Source of the DNA: Bacteroidia bacterium | GTDB lineage: Bacteria; Bacteroidota; Bacteroidia; Cytophagales; Cyclobacteriaceae | DNA: 64,000 nt | NCBI GenBank assembly: GCA_030425425.1 | Contig: JAUIAO010000010.1 | Location: forward strand, 61,213 to 125,212 | Direction of reading: 5' to 3' | Shown here: positions 1 through 8,615 of the stretch, piece after piece | Layout: the number at the start of each line of letters is the position of its first letter | Position numbering within the stretch: position 1 is the stretch's first letter | Notes under the pieces: generated by a model | Told to the model about the DNA's origin: nothing | The model's database searches: none | What the model saw: the letters and a program-made list of their open reading frames with translations, nothing else | Position numbers and translations under genes: made by a program

Positions 1-1218
1 CACAGCGTCAGTGATCGGTAGTTTGACTTGTATTCTCGTGCCTTCTCCGGGTTCACTTCTCAGGCTAAACAAACCACCAATTTTGTCAGCTCTGGTTCTC
101 ATAGAAATCAACCCCAAACTATCCAGTGACTTAGATAAAAACTCCGTATTGAATCCTTTCCCATCATCAATAATCCTTAGGTACAGTGCCTTTTCATTTT
201 CCTCAAATGAAATGTGACAATTCTTTGCTTTGGCATGAGTCATCACATTCCTGCTACCCTCCTGCACTATTCGATACAAATTCAACACCACATCCAGTTT
301 GTACTTCTGCTTAAGATTGAATGTAGCTTCGAAATGAATTGTATTCATATAATTCAGATTATCTACAAGATTTTTAACAAGCAGTTTTATATCATCATGA
401 TTTTGCAATAATGGATTCAGTGCATGAGACAACCTTCTACTTTCTTGAATTCCTTTATCAGAAACCTCGATTAAGGTATTGATCCGCTTCACATCTGGTA
501 GTCCCTCGTGTTTGGCTATGTAAGACTTCAAAAGTCCATTCATCAAACCAAAATATTGCTTAATTCCATCATGGATCTCTGAAGAAACCTGAGTCCGTTC
601 TTTTTCCAGAGTTTCTATCATTCTATCCATCAAAATAATTTCTGGCTCTCGGATACTCCTAATATCCAATGTCATGATGTAAATCGCTTGCTTTTCCTGG
701 TAAACAATGCTTTGGCAAAAGGCATGTTGCTTGATGATTTCGCCCGCTTTGTTTTTACTATCAAGGTAGAGTTCCAGGTAACCAGAATCGCTTAAAACAT
801 CTGCAAGCCTGACCATATCTTCTCGATCGAGACCCACCACAAAATCCAAAACATTACTAGTGAGATATTCTTCCACCGTGCGACCAAACTTTCGCTGCGC
901 CGCTTCATTAACACGCAAAAAGGAAAAATCTCTGGCGTCAATGATATATGATGGTACCGGGGTTTTATCAAAGACTATTCGATATGAATTAATAGCCTTT
1001 TCTAGAGATTCATTGGCCTCATATATGACTTTGTAATCTTGCCTGATCAGAAAATAAAGAAGCGCCCCTGATGATATAACAAATACAAGTCCTTTGTATG
1101 TCTGAATTTCGGTTAGAAAATCTACTGAATCAATGAACAAAGCCAGTATCTTATCCGAAAAAATGATATATATGGTACTAACTATCAGATAGATAAAAAC
1201 AGCTCTATATGCACGCAT
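1..1218 (-). CDS. PAS-domain sensor histidine kinase (HisKA_3 type), C-terminus cut by window edge
   Basis: A reading frame on the minus strand starts at an ATG (1218-1216) and stays open to base 1, giving 406 residues without a stop. Residues ~5-20 and ~43-60 are hydrophobic membrane segments, followed by a PAS domain (~70-190) and a dimerisation/phosphoacceptor helix with the motif SSEIHDGIKQ, where His216 is the expected phosphorylation site. Residues ~300-406 form the HATPase domain, with the N-box-like RIVQEGSRNV and the G-box-like DDGKGFN. The fold is nearly complete, so few residues lie outside the window. This is the NarX/DesK-like class that normally signals to a LuxR/NarL-type regulator. 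That partner, if adjacent, would lie to the left of the window. The input signal is unknown. Confidence 0.85.
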   Translation of the reverse strand, partial: MRAYRAVFIYLIVSTIYIIFSDKILALFIDSVDFLTEIQTYKGLVFVISSGALLYFLIRQDYKVIYEANESLEKAINSYRIVFDKTPVPSYIIDARDFSFLRVNEAAQRKFGRTVEEYLTSNVLDFVVGLDREDMVRLADVLSDSGYLELYLDSKNKAGEIIKQHAFCQSIVYQEKQAIYIMTLDIRSIREPEIILMDRMIETLEKERTQVSSEIHDGIKQYFGLMNGLLKSYIAKHEGLPDVKRINTLIEVSDKGIQESRRLSHALNPLLQNHDDIKLLVKNLVDNLNYMNTIHFEATFNLKQKYKLDVVLNLYRIVQEGSRNVMTHAKAKNCHISFEENEKALYLRIIDDGKGFNTEFLSKSLDSLGLISMRTRADKIGGLFSLRSEPGEGTRIQVKLPITDAV

Positions 1219-1279
1219 CTGGTTGAGAATTATGTGGAGAAGTTAGATAATTTTCCGTTAACTTAAAAATATCATCTAT

Positions 1280-2371
1280 TCATCCCAACTGCTTTCCGGT
1301 TTTTTTGTCCATCAGCCGAACCATAAATCCTGCATCAGGGAAGTGTTCGAGCATTACTTTGATCAAAAAAGTAAGTGGCACAGAAAGTAACATGCCGGCT
1401 GCTCCCCACATAAAAGCCCAGAAAACCAAACTGAATAGGACAGTTACAGTATTGATTGACAGAGACTCTCCGGTCAATTTTGGTTCAACTACACTTCCCA
1501 TCACAAACTGCACTCCTTCGAAGCAGGCAAAAAGGATAAGGAAATCAGAGACACTATTAGCTGTAAGCCCTCCTATCAAGAGTGGAGGTACGATAGCAAT
1601 CAACGAACCCACATAAGGAATGTAATTGAGCACAAAAGCTAAAATAGCCCAAAGTAACGCGTATTCTATTCCAAATAACCAACTAACCACCCCAATTCCC
1701 AAGCCGGTAATCAGACTTACAATGGTCTTCACTTTGATATAAATACTGATCGAATCTTTGACTCGGCGGAAGGCTACAGAAGCTGATGAATGTTCCTCTC
1801 CTTTTTTTCCTACTATATAATCGATCATCTTTTCATACTGAGCAATAGCACCCAATAAGCCAGCGAAATACAAGATTGTCATCAATAGCTCAGATGCAAA
1901 CCCACTCAGTGTATTCAGAAAAGAACCAGACATGGAAAGGACTTTTTCAGTAGGCACAAGTCCAGAAATATATTTTCTGAGTTCATCCTCATTCATTTCA
2001 CTTCCAAATCTGGCAGTAACCCAATCCGTAATTGGCGCCAGTTCATCGGTCACACCTTCCAGAATTTCTTCTCTGTTAGAAATGAAATTACTTACCGTAT
2101 TGTAAACCAAGAATCCAATGAAGAGAAAAACTATTACGGACACAATCGTAGTAAGTACAATACTTACATTGAGGGAAAATTTTCGCCGAAAAAGATCCAC
2201 AAGTGGTTGGAGTAACACCGCAAAGAATAATGCAAAAGCCAAAGGCAAGAAAAGGTTGCTCAGTTCTCTAAGTAAATACAACAGCAAGATGCCTAGCAGA
2301 ATAAGCACAGCATTTTTGATCACGCGAAGAGACCTGGCAATTTCTTCAGAGTAGTTTTCCATTCTGTTCAA
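1280..2371 (-). CDS. AI-2E family transporter (PerM/YdiK-like permease)
   Basis: A 363-residue polytopic inner-membrane protein with about seven or eight hydrophobic segments. Segments pair near the N-terminus (~17-75) and the C-terminal half (~205-345) carries the family pattern around ALLWAILAFVLNYIPYVGS (~240-258) and the conserved PLTFLIKVMLE end. The length is usual for the family. Members are linked to autoinducer-2 export, Na+/H+ antiport or unknown small-molecule transport, so the substrate cannot be read from sequence. The gene is monocistronic. Its start is preceded by a leader of ~85 nt behind a strong terminator hairpin and a structured region, which raises the possibility of transcription attenuation. 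Confidence 0.85.
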   Translation of the reverse strand: MNRMENYSEEIARSLRVIKNAVLILLGILLLYLLRELSNLFLPLAFALFFAVLLQPLVDLFRRKFSLNVSIVLTTIVSVIVFLFIGFLVYNTVSNFISNREEILEGVTDELAPITDWVTARFGSEMNEDELRKYISGLVPTEKVLSMSGSFLNTLSGFASELLMTILYFAGLLGAIAQYEKMIDYIVGKKGEEHSSASVAFRRVKDSISIYIKVKTIVSLITGLGIGVVSWLFGIEYALLWAILAFVLNYIPYVGSLIAIVPPLLIGGLTANSVSDFLILFACFEGVQFVMGSVVEPKLTGESLSINTVTVLFSLVFWAFMWGAAGMLLSVPLTFLIKVMLEHFPDAGFMVRLMDKKTGKQLG

Positions 2372-2449
2372 AAATTGAAATTATTAAATACAGAATTAGA
2401 TGAAAAGTCCAAGATTACCAATGGACTCAAGAGAGAATATTGAAAAAGT

Positions 2450-2690
2450 ATAAACAAAAAGGGTGACTCTCTTTCGAAAACCACCCTTTCAATTTTCAGT
2501 TGCCGTAGCTCCTGCAAACTGTCAAGTTACTGTTTAGAAACCTTCGAAGATTTCCTATTAGCAAAACTAATCCTCCATCTTCTGTAAATTTTTCACGCCA
2601 CGCTGATGAGTGCCTTAGCGATCTCTTCAACTTTTGCGAGATAAATCTGAAACGTTCGTTTCGATTTCCTATCCCTTGCTTGATGATACT
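2450..2690 (-). ncRNA. candidate structured RNA or attenuator leader upstream of the AI-2E permease
   Basis: Read on the minus strand, this region folds into successive hairpins. They pair 2640-2653 with 2658-2673 (about 13 pairs, tetraloop at 2654-2657), 2601-2604 with 2617-2620, 2557-2561 with 2567-2571, 2537-2542 with 2549-2554, 2497-2503 with 2514-2521, and finally 2458-2465 with 2482-2489 followed by a T-rich run. The 2537-2554 helix needs a U-G pair that exists only in minus-strand RNA, and the T-run follows the last hairpin only in that direction. Both facts favour minus-strand transcription. I recognise no known family: no riboswitch core, tmRNA, 6S, SRP or RNase P signature was seen. 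It could be a free small RNA or a cis-acting leader of the permease gene. The 5' end is estimated. Confidence 0.4.
2458..2489 (-). terminator. rho-independent terminator (minus strand)
   Basis: AAAGGGTG (2458-2465) pairs perfectly with CACCCTTT (2482-2489). On the minus strand the hairpin is followed by a T-rich stretch. It ends the candidate RNA and lies ~87 bases before the permease start at 2371. Confidence 0.65.
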
Positions 2691-2886
2691 AAGGTACTTT
2701 TATAAATCATATTTGTAAAGAATTTACCGTCTTGGTTTTCCACTAGTTTTGCACCCACTTATACCATACTTCTACACCTACTTATCCACAAATCGTAGTT
2801 AAAAAACGCTAAATCGACCACCGCTCGTGTAAGTTATCAGACTGAGTAGTCCTGATTACGTATTCATTATCCAAAATGACCAACCT

Positions 2887-5262
2887 ATGATCAAGAACTA
2901 CTTAAAAACCTCCCTAAGACATCTTCTGCGTCAACCAGGATATGCTGCTCTCAACATTCTTGGACTAACATCTGGAATTGCAGCAAGCTTATTAATCGTG
3001 CTTTACCTTTTTCATGAAACCAGCTATGATCAGTTTCATTCTAAGGCAGATAGGGTTTACAGAATCTCATCCGACATCAGTGAGCCAGACAATAGCTTTC
3101 GATGGGCAGTGACTCAGCTCCCTTTAGCCAAAACAGTCAAGACAGAATTTCCAGATGTAGATCAATATGTGAGATTCATTGGAAATGGCAGAACAAGGTT
3201 CATGAAAGATGACAACAGCTTCTATGAAGAAGACATCTTCATGGTGGATAGCACGGTATTCGAGGTTTTTGATTTCGAGATCAATTCTGGAAATCCTCAA
3301 AATGCTCTGGCAGAGCCGAATACTATCGTGATCAGTGAAACGATGGCCAAAAAGATATTCGGCAATCAGAACCCTGTTGAGGAGATTTTGAAAACTGATA
3401 ATAATTCACTTAAAGTATCTGGTGTCTTCAAGGACTTTCCACAAAACGCTCATATAAGGCCCAATGCAATGATTTCGGCCAGCACTGTAGATCGAAACAA
3501 TTCACAGAGTTGGGGTGGATTTGGTATCTACTCTTATGTACTACTCAATCCTGGAGCATTACCGCAAGAAGTTGAAGCCAGACTCAATGAGGACATCATC
3601 AATAAGTATGTCGCAGTAATTTTTGACCAGTTTGATATTAAAATCAAATACGAATTAATCAACATTCAAGACATTCATCTGCACTCTACTTTCCAGGGTG
3701 AACCAGAACCTCTTGGAAACATCAAATACATCTACATTTTCGGTGCAGTGGCACTTTTTCTGATTCTTATAGCCAGCATCAATTACATGAATCTTGCTAC
3801 CGCCAGATCCATCAAGCGTTCGCTTGAAGTAGGTATAAGAAAAGTAATGGGAGCGCAGAGACCAATGCTCATTCGCCAATTCCTAACCGAATCAATATTA
3901 TTGACGATTTTCTCTTTGATTCTCAGCATCGTCCTGGTAGCTATCCTTGTACCTTTTTTGAATATCACCTTACAAACAAACCTTCAGTTCATTAACCTTT
4001 TTTCACCACAGGTTTTAGCTGCAATAGGTATCATGCTATTAGTAACCGGAATTTTAAGCGGCAGTTATCCGGCTTTTTATCTCTCTGGTTTTAAACCAAT
4101 TACAGTACTGAAAGGAAACGCCAGCAAATCCGGTAACAAAATACTCAGAAGCATATTAGTGGGCTTACAGTTTTCCATCTCTATATTCATGCTGATTGGC
4201 ACCTTGATCATTTTTGATCAAATGCAATATCTCAGGAACAAGGATCTGGGGTTCAACAAAGAAAAAGTAGTAAGGGTCGTTTTGGATAATCCGAATGCTC
4301 GGGACAAATGGCCAGTTTTCAAAAACAAACTATTAGAAAACCCGAATATAATCGGAGCTTCTACCTCCACTACTTCACCAGGAAGAGGTTTTGGTAAAAA
4401 TGTCATGAGTGTTGAAAAAAATGATGGCACCATGGAGCAATACGGTATTGATAGCTATGGTATAGACTATGACTACATTCCGGTGATGGATATTCAGATA
4501 AAGGAAGGTAGGAATCTTTCCGCGCAATATCCAACAGACACAGCATCAGCTGTTTTGATCAATGAAGCCATGGTGGCCCGAATGGGGTGGGAAAATCCAA
4601 TAGGTAAAAAATTTCAGTTTGACAGAGACAGTACCGTCTTCCACAAGGTAGTTGGAGTCGTTAAAGATTTTCATCAGCGATCATTGTATGACCCCATCGA
4701 AGCATTGCTTTTTATTCCTTCGCTCAATAATTCAAATGTTTTGATCAGAGTGAGCGACGATGTGTCAATGGGACTCAAAGCCATAGAAGCAAGCTGGCAA
4801 GAAACTTATCCAAATATGCCGTTTGAATATTCTTTCTTGGATGAAGACTTCATGGAACAATATGAATCTGATCAACTCAGAGGACGGTTATTTCTCGGAT
4901 TCTCTGTCATGATGATTTTCATCTCTTGTCTGGGATTATTAGGGTTGGCTTCTTTTACAGCAGAGCAACGCACCAAGGAGATTAGCATTAGAAAAGTACT
5001 CGGTGCAAATGTTTCCGGTTTGGTGTCACTGCTCGTAAAAGATTTTATCATTTTAGTCTTAATAGGTGCCATACCAGCATTCGGTTTGGCATATTATTTC
5101 ATGTCTGAATGGTTATTAACATTCGAATATCATGTCTCGATGAATTTTGCCATCTACTTTCTGGTATTGATTATTATAGGATTGATCACTGTGCTTACTA
5201 CAGGGTTTCATGCACTAAAAGCGGCACAGAGCAATCCGGCTGACAAACTCAAATACGAATAA
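2887..5262 (+). CDS. MacB/FtsX-type ABC transporter permease
   Basis: A 791-residue permease of the kind found in many paralogous copies in Cytophagales. It starts with a short cytoplasmic stretch rich in Leu and Arg (LKTSLRHLLRQPGYAALN), the first membrane helix (~20-42) and a MacB-like periplasmic core (~45-240). A first FtsX block of three helices follows (~275-410, with SIKRSLEVGIRKVMGA as the cytoplasmic coupling region). Then come another helix (~428-448), a second periplasmic domain (~450-660) and a second FtsX block (~670-780, with RTKEISIRKVLGA). No ATPase gene adjoins, so it must share an ATP-binding subunit encoded elsewhere. Roles in this family are export of peptides, antibiotics or envelope stress factors; none can be assigned here. 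A terminator follows at 5288. Confidence 0.88.
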   Translation: MIKNYLKTSLRHLLRQPGYAALNILGLTSGIAASLLIVLYLFHETSYDQFHSKADRVYRISSDISEPDNSFRWAVTQLPLAKTVKTEFPDVDQYVRFIGNGRTRFMKDDNSFYEEDIFMVDSTVFEVFDFEINSGNPQNALAEPNTIVISETMAKKIFGNQNPVEEILKTDNNSLKVSGVFKDFPQNAHIRPNAMISASTVDRNNSQSWGGFGIYSYVLLNPGALPQEVEARLNEDIINKYVAVIFDQFDIKIKYELINIQDIHLHSTFQGEPEPLGNIKYIYIFGAVALFLILIASINYMNLATARSIKRSLEVGIRKVMGAQRPMLIRQFLTESILLTIFSLILSIVLVAILVPFLNITLQTNLQFINLFSPQVLAAIGIMLLVTGILSGSYPAFYLSGFKPITVLKGNASKSGNKILRSILVGLQFSISIFMLIGTLIIFDQMQYLRNKDLGFNKEKVVRVVLDNPNARDKWPVFKNKLLENPNIIGASTSTTSPGRGFGKNVMSVEKNDGTMEQYGIDSYGIDYDYIPVMDIQIKEGRNLSAQYPTDTASAVLINEAMVARMGWENPIGKKFQFDRDSTVFHKVVGVVKDFHQRSLYDPIEALLFIPSLNNSNVLIRVSDDVSMGLKAIEASWQETYPNMPFEYSFLDEDFMEQYESDQLRGRLFLGFSVMMIFISCLGLLGLASFTAEQRTKEISIRKVLGANVSGLVSLLVKDFIILVLIGAIPAFGLAYYFMSEWLLTFEYHVSMNFAIYFLVLIIIGLITVLTTGFHALKAAQSNPADKLKYE

Positions 5263-5287
5263 GTGAGCACAATAAATCTATCACATT

Positions 5288-5316
5288 AAAATGATCACTC
5301 TACAGGTGGTCATTTT
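5288..5316 (+). terminator. terminator of the permease gene
   Basis: An 11-base-pair hairpin with one G-U pair: 5288-5298 with 5306-5316 and a 7-base loop. It sits 25 bases after the permease stop and ends in a T-run that abuts the repeat element at 5317. Confidence 0.7.
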
Positions 5317-5486
5317 AACCCGGAATATGCATTAGAAAATCTATTACGACCCTAACTGACTGCAAATCAGTAAAATGTAGAAGTTTTTCATTCTCACCAT
5401 AGCGGTGCTATGCCTTGTATGATAAAACTCCCTGATTTATGGCCACTTAGGTTCTCATAACGAAGTTCTATTACATAATCCGGGTT
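5317..5486. repeat. MITE-like element with ~25-bp imperfect terminal inverted repeats
   Basis: The left end (from 5317, AACCCGGAATATGCATTAGA) and the reverse complement of the right end (to 5486, AACCCGGATTATGTAATAGA) agree at about 20 of 25 positions. That gives a 170-bp non-coding unit with terminal inverted repeats. The centre holds a perfect hairpin, CATAGC-GGT-GCTATG, and a second short stem (ACTGA / TCAGT) lies near the left. No open reading frame of note is inside. The pattern is that of a non-autonomous transposable element mobilised by a transposase elsewhere. No second copy was seen in this window. Confidence 0.55.
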
Positions 5487-5751
5487 TAATCCCATCAGTG
5501 GACTTTATTTCCCGAGCCTTTGGGTCAAGAGAAATTATGTTTGCAAAAAACATTTAATCAATTAACTCGATGGCTCTACCTCGAGATAGTTTATTTTCTT
5601 TAATATCTATTCTGTCCAACAATTCAGTATTGAAGGAGTTTACTAGACAAATGATTTAATATTTATCGGAACTGTAGTTACTTTGCTTACGAACAAACAT
5701 TACCCCTCACCCCTACGTTCCTAAAAACTCCATCATTAAACCATTTCATTA
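5487..5751. other. upstream region of cysE
   Basis: No gene seen. With the terminator and MITE-like element it forms the 489-bp gap before cysE. A TTACTTTGC stretch around 5680 resembles, but does not exactly match, the Bacteroidota -7 element. No SAM or other riboswitch core was recognised. Confidence 0.35.
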
Positions 5752-6582
5752 ATGGACCAGGACTTTATCAATAAAATATTTCTTAGCCATCAGGAACATA
5801 CCAAAACGCCTGCTAAGTCGGCGATCATAGATTTTTTCAATGATCTATTAGGGGTACTATTTCCTGACTTCTCCAGCTATCCTGCCAAGACAAAAGAACA
5901 GGTAGCAGACACGCTTAATCATCTCAAAAACAAGCTTCTGAGGATCCTAACCAATAATATATCCCTGGAAGGTGACAACAAGGAAGAAATTATAGAAGCA
6001 TTTTTTGGGAGCTTACCTATTCTGTATAGTCGACTGGAAAGTGACATAGAAGCGATGTTCAGAGGAGACCCTGCGGCCACTGACCATGCTGAAGTCATTC
6101 GTTCTTATCCGGGTTTTTATGCCATTGCCTCTTACAGACTCGCACATGAATTAGCACTGCTTGGGGTGAAAAATATACCAAGGATCATTACAGAACACGC
6201 GCACAGCAAAACGGGTATCGATATTCATCCACATGCCATCATCGGAGAATATTTCTGCATTGATCATGGTACGGGAATTGTCATTGGAGAAACTACCATT
6301 ATTGGCAAAAATGTCAAAGTTTATCAAGGTGTGACTCTGGGAGCTTTGAGTGTAGACAAAGCCGATATGAAGGTAAAAAGACATCCTACAATAGAAGACA
6401 ATGTAGTGATATATGCCGGTGCTACAATTCTGGGTGGCAAAACCAGAATTGGTAAAAACTCCACAGTAGGCGGAAACGTATGGTTGGTGAAAAGTATTCC
6501 GGAGAATTCGCGTGTATATTATCAAGCACAAATGCACAATACGAACACCCAACAGGAACCAGATTTAATCATCATGAAATAA
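5752..6582 (+). CDS. cysE: serine O-acetyltransferase
   Basis: Makes O-acetyl-L-serine from serine and acetyl-CoA, the first step of cysteine synthesis in the cytoplasm. The 276-residue protein has an all-helical N-terminal domain (~1-140) and a left-handed beta-helix of hexapeptide repeats (~150-265). The family hallmark region reads GIDIHPHAIIGEYFCIDHGTG (broken here at 20: catalytic His and Asp lie in IDHGTG), followed by VIGETTIIGKNVKVYQGVT and the HPTIEDNVVIYAGA coil. The length suits the EpsC/SAT group. The cysteine synthase gene begins 9 bp downstream, so the two are almost surely co-transcribed and their products may form the classical SAT-OASS complex. Confidence 0.93.
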   Translation: MDQDFINKIFLSHQEHTKTPAKSAIIDFFNDLLGVLFPDFSSYPAKTKEQVADTLNHLKNKLLRILTNNISLEGDNKEEIIEAFFGSLPILYSRLESDIEAMFRGDPAATDHAEVIRSYPGFYAIASYRLAHELALLGVKNIPRIITEHAHSKTGIDIHPHAIIGEYFCIDHGTGIVIGETTIIGKNVKVYQGVTLGALSVDKADMKVKRHPTIEDNVVIYAGATILGGKTRIGKNSTVGGNVWLVKSIPENSRVYYQAQMHNTNTQQEPDLIIMK

Positions 6583-6591
6583 CTGGCAACC

Positions 6592-7473
6592 ATGAAAAAA
6601 CTACACGATCTTATTGGAAATACACCTCTGGTTGAAATATCAAAAATCAATACTAACCCAGATGTGAAAATATATGGAAAACTGGAAAGCCAGAACCCTG
6701 GTGGCAGTGTAAAAGACCGGGCCGCTTACGGCATGATCTCTGAAGCCATGAAAAGAGGTGACATAAAGCCTGGCGACAAATTGGTAGAAGCAACTAGTGG
6801 CAACACCGGAATTGCACTCGCGATGATTGCTCAGTCAATGGGCATTAATATGACTTTGCTGATGCCAGAAAACAGCACAAAGGAGCGTGTATTGGCCATG
6901 AGAGCCTATGGCGCAGAGGTGATTCTCACTCCCGCCGAAAAAACCATTGAGTATTCGAGAGAGCTTGCGGAAGAAATGTCAGAAAACGAAGGCTATTACA
7001 TGCTCAACCAATTTGCCAATGCAGATAACTATGGAATGCACGTAAAAACTACTGGTCCGGAAATATGGAATGACACTAAAGGTCAAGTGACACATTTCGT
7101 GTCGGCTATGGGAACTACTGGCACCATCATGGGAGTAAGTAGATATCTGAAGTCCAAAAATGAAAATATACAAATTGTAGGGACTCAACCCACAGAAGGG
7201 TCCTCAATACCCGGGATTAGAAGGTGGTCTCCTGAGTTTTTGCCAAAAATCTTCGAAAAAGAACGAGTAGATCAGGTGATTGATGTTTCAGAAAGTGAAG
7301 CAAGAACCATGGCCAGAAGGCTTGCAAAAGAAGAAGCCATATTAGCCGGTATGAGTAGTGGTGGAGCACTGACAGCTGCACTAAAAATTGCAGAAAAGAT
7401 TGATAGTGGCTTGATCGTTTTCATCGTTTGTGATACTGGAGAAAGATACCTCAGCTCTGATCTTTTTACCTAA
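6592..7473 (+). CDS. cysM: cysteine synthase (CysM type)
   Basis: A PLP enzyme that forms L-cysteine from O-acetylserine and sulfide (CysM types can also use thiosulfate). The 293-residue chain is typical for this group. The PLP lysine lies in NPGGSVKDRAAYGM (near residue 42), the substrate loop is TSGNTGIALA, and the phosphate-binding glycine loop is SAMGTTGTIMG. The C-terminal part has GMSSGGALTAA and ends with VCDTGERYLSSDLF, where the SD(x)LF end is common in the family. Second gene of the cysE-cysM pair. Because some Bacteroidota use related enzymes to make cysteate for sulfonolipids, that role is an alternative, but nothing here favours it over cysteine synthesis. Confidence 0.92.
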   Translation: MKKLHDLIGNTPLVEISKINTNPDVKIYGKLESQNPGGSVKDRAAYGMISEAMKRGDIKPGDKLVEATSGNTGIALAMIAQSMGINMTLLMPENSTKERVLAMRAYGAEVILTPAEKTIEYSRELAEEMSENEGYYMLNQFANADNYGMHVKTTGPEIWNDTKGQVTHFVSAMGTTGTIMGVSRYLKSKNENIQIVGTQPTEGSSIPGIRRWSPEFLPKIFEKERVDQVIDVSESEARTMARRLAKEEAILAGMSSGGALTAALKIAEKIDSGLIVFIVCDTGERYLSSDLFT

Positions 7474-7589
7474 ACTTTTCATCCATCTTCTTAGTTTATT
7501 TCGTATGTTGCTGATCAAGTGTTACCATTTGCATTTGTACTGTATATAACTAATGTAATTGTCACCACACTTAAGATTTACTAAAAACC

Positions 7590-8609
7590 ATGCAAGCATT
7601 GATGACTTCATCTATTAAAAACGTCTTACCTCTTGGATTCCCCTAGAAAACTCAGGATCCATTTCTTTTTTGTGTTTTTCATAATGATCAATTTCCGAAA
7701 GGTAATGAGCAAATGGGACCAGCAGAGTCACTGGAAGGCCGAAATATAGGACAGGATTTTACTGTAAAAAACGGATGGAGAATGTATCACGGCGATGTAG
7801 TGCCTGGTTTTCCTCAGCACCCACATCGTGGATTTGAAACCATCACAATAGTACCTCAGGGATTAGTTGATCATACAGATTCACTTGGAGGAACAGGAAG
7901 ATTTGGTAATGGAGATGTACAATGGATGACTGCTGGCAAAGGCGTAAACCACTCCGAAATGTTCCCATTGGTAGATCAGGAAAATCCTAACCCACTTTTG
8001 CTTTTCCAGATTTGGCTCAATCTACCTGCCAACAAAAAGATGGTGGAGCCTTATTATAAAATGCTTTGGGATAAGGACATAACAACCTATAAATCAAATG
8101 ATGGAAATACATCTATCAAGCTAATTGCTGGACGCATTGAGGACAAATCTGCACCAGATCCTACTCCTGACTCGTGGGCAGCAGACCCAAAAAACGAAGT
8201 GGGAGTTTGGTGGATAAGCATGGAACCAAATTCATCGTGGGAGATCCCTACAGCCTCAGAAGGCACCAATCGATCGCTCTATTTTTATGAAGGAGATTCA
8301 GTCACAGTAGATCAAGACAAGATTGATCAGCACTCTTGTTTGGAATTGTTTGCGGAGCAAAAAGCCACCATTAAAACTGGCACTACGGCCTGCAAATTCC
8401 TTATGCTTCAAGGCAAACCAATCAATGAACCGGTGGTTCAATATGGCCCGTTTGTGATGAATTCTGAAGATGAAATCAGGCAAGCTATGAGAGACTATCA
8501 GCAAACACAGTTTGGTGGTTGGAATTGGCCAACTAATGATCCTGTTCATGACAGAAATGTAGGTAGGTTCGCCAGACATGGCGATGGCCGACAGGAAATA
8601 CCTGATTGA
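7590..8609 (+). pseudogene. pirin family bicupin protein, interrupted by an in-frame amber codon
   Basis: The intact frame runs from ATG at 7590 to the stop at 8609 (339 residues) but codon 19 (7644-7646) is TAG. The residues before it (KNVLPLGFP) and after it (KTQDPFLFCVFHNDQFP) fit the conserved pirin start, where from memory of the family a Trp follows LGFP. One G-to-A change from TGG explains the stop. Downstream the protein is intact: HPHRGFETITIV carries two metal-binding His, WMTAGKGVNHSEMFP the third His and the Glu, and a second cupin follows. Translation could resume from ATG at 7713 (298 residues), giving a protein lacking the first ~41 residues of the cupin. Pirins are metal-binding and some have quercetinase activity; the substrate here is unknown. 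Confidence 0.8.
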
Positions 8610-8615
8610 AATTAC

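Larger units (their letters stand above)
2372..2886. other. intergenic region (515 bp) between divergent permease genes
   Basis: No credible protein gene. The left half (about 2450-2690) holds a run of hairpins ending in a terminator, read on the minus strand (listed separately as an ncRNA candidate). In the right half, TAGTTTTG at 2744-2751 matches the Bacteroidota -7 consensus TAnnTTTG on the plus strand and could serve the permease at 2887. No TTG lies 17-23 bases ahead of it, so support is weak. Confidence 0.5.

Noticed and set aside
2496..2696. Open minus-strand frame of ~66 codons inside the candidate RNA
   Set aside because: No start codon and no protein-like pattern. The region is better explained by hairpins and a terminator.
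5263..5751. Riboswitch upstream of cysE
   Set aside because: No SAM or other known core was found, and much of the gap is taken by the terminator and the MITE-like repeat.
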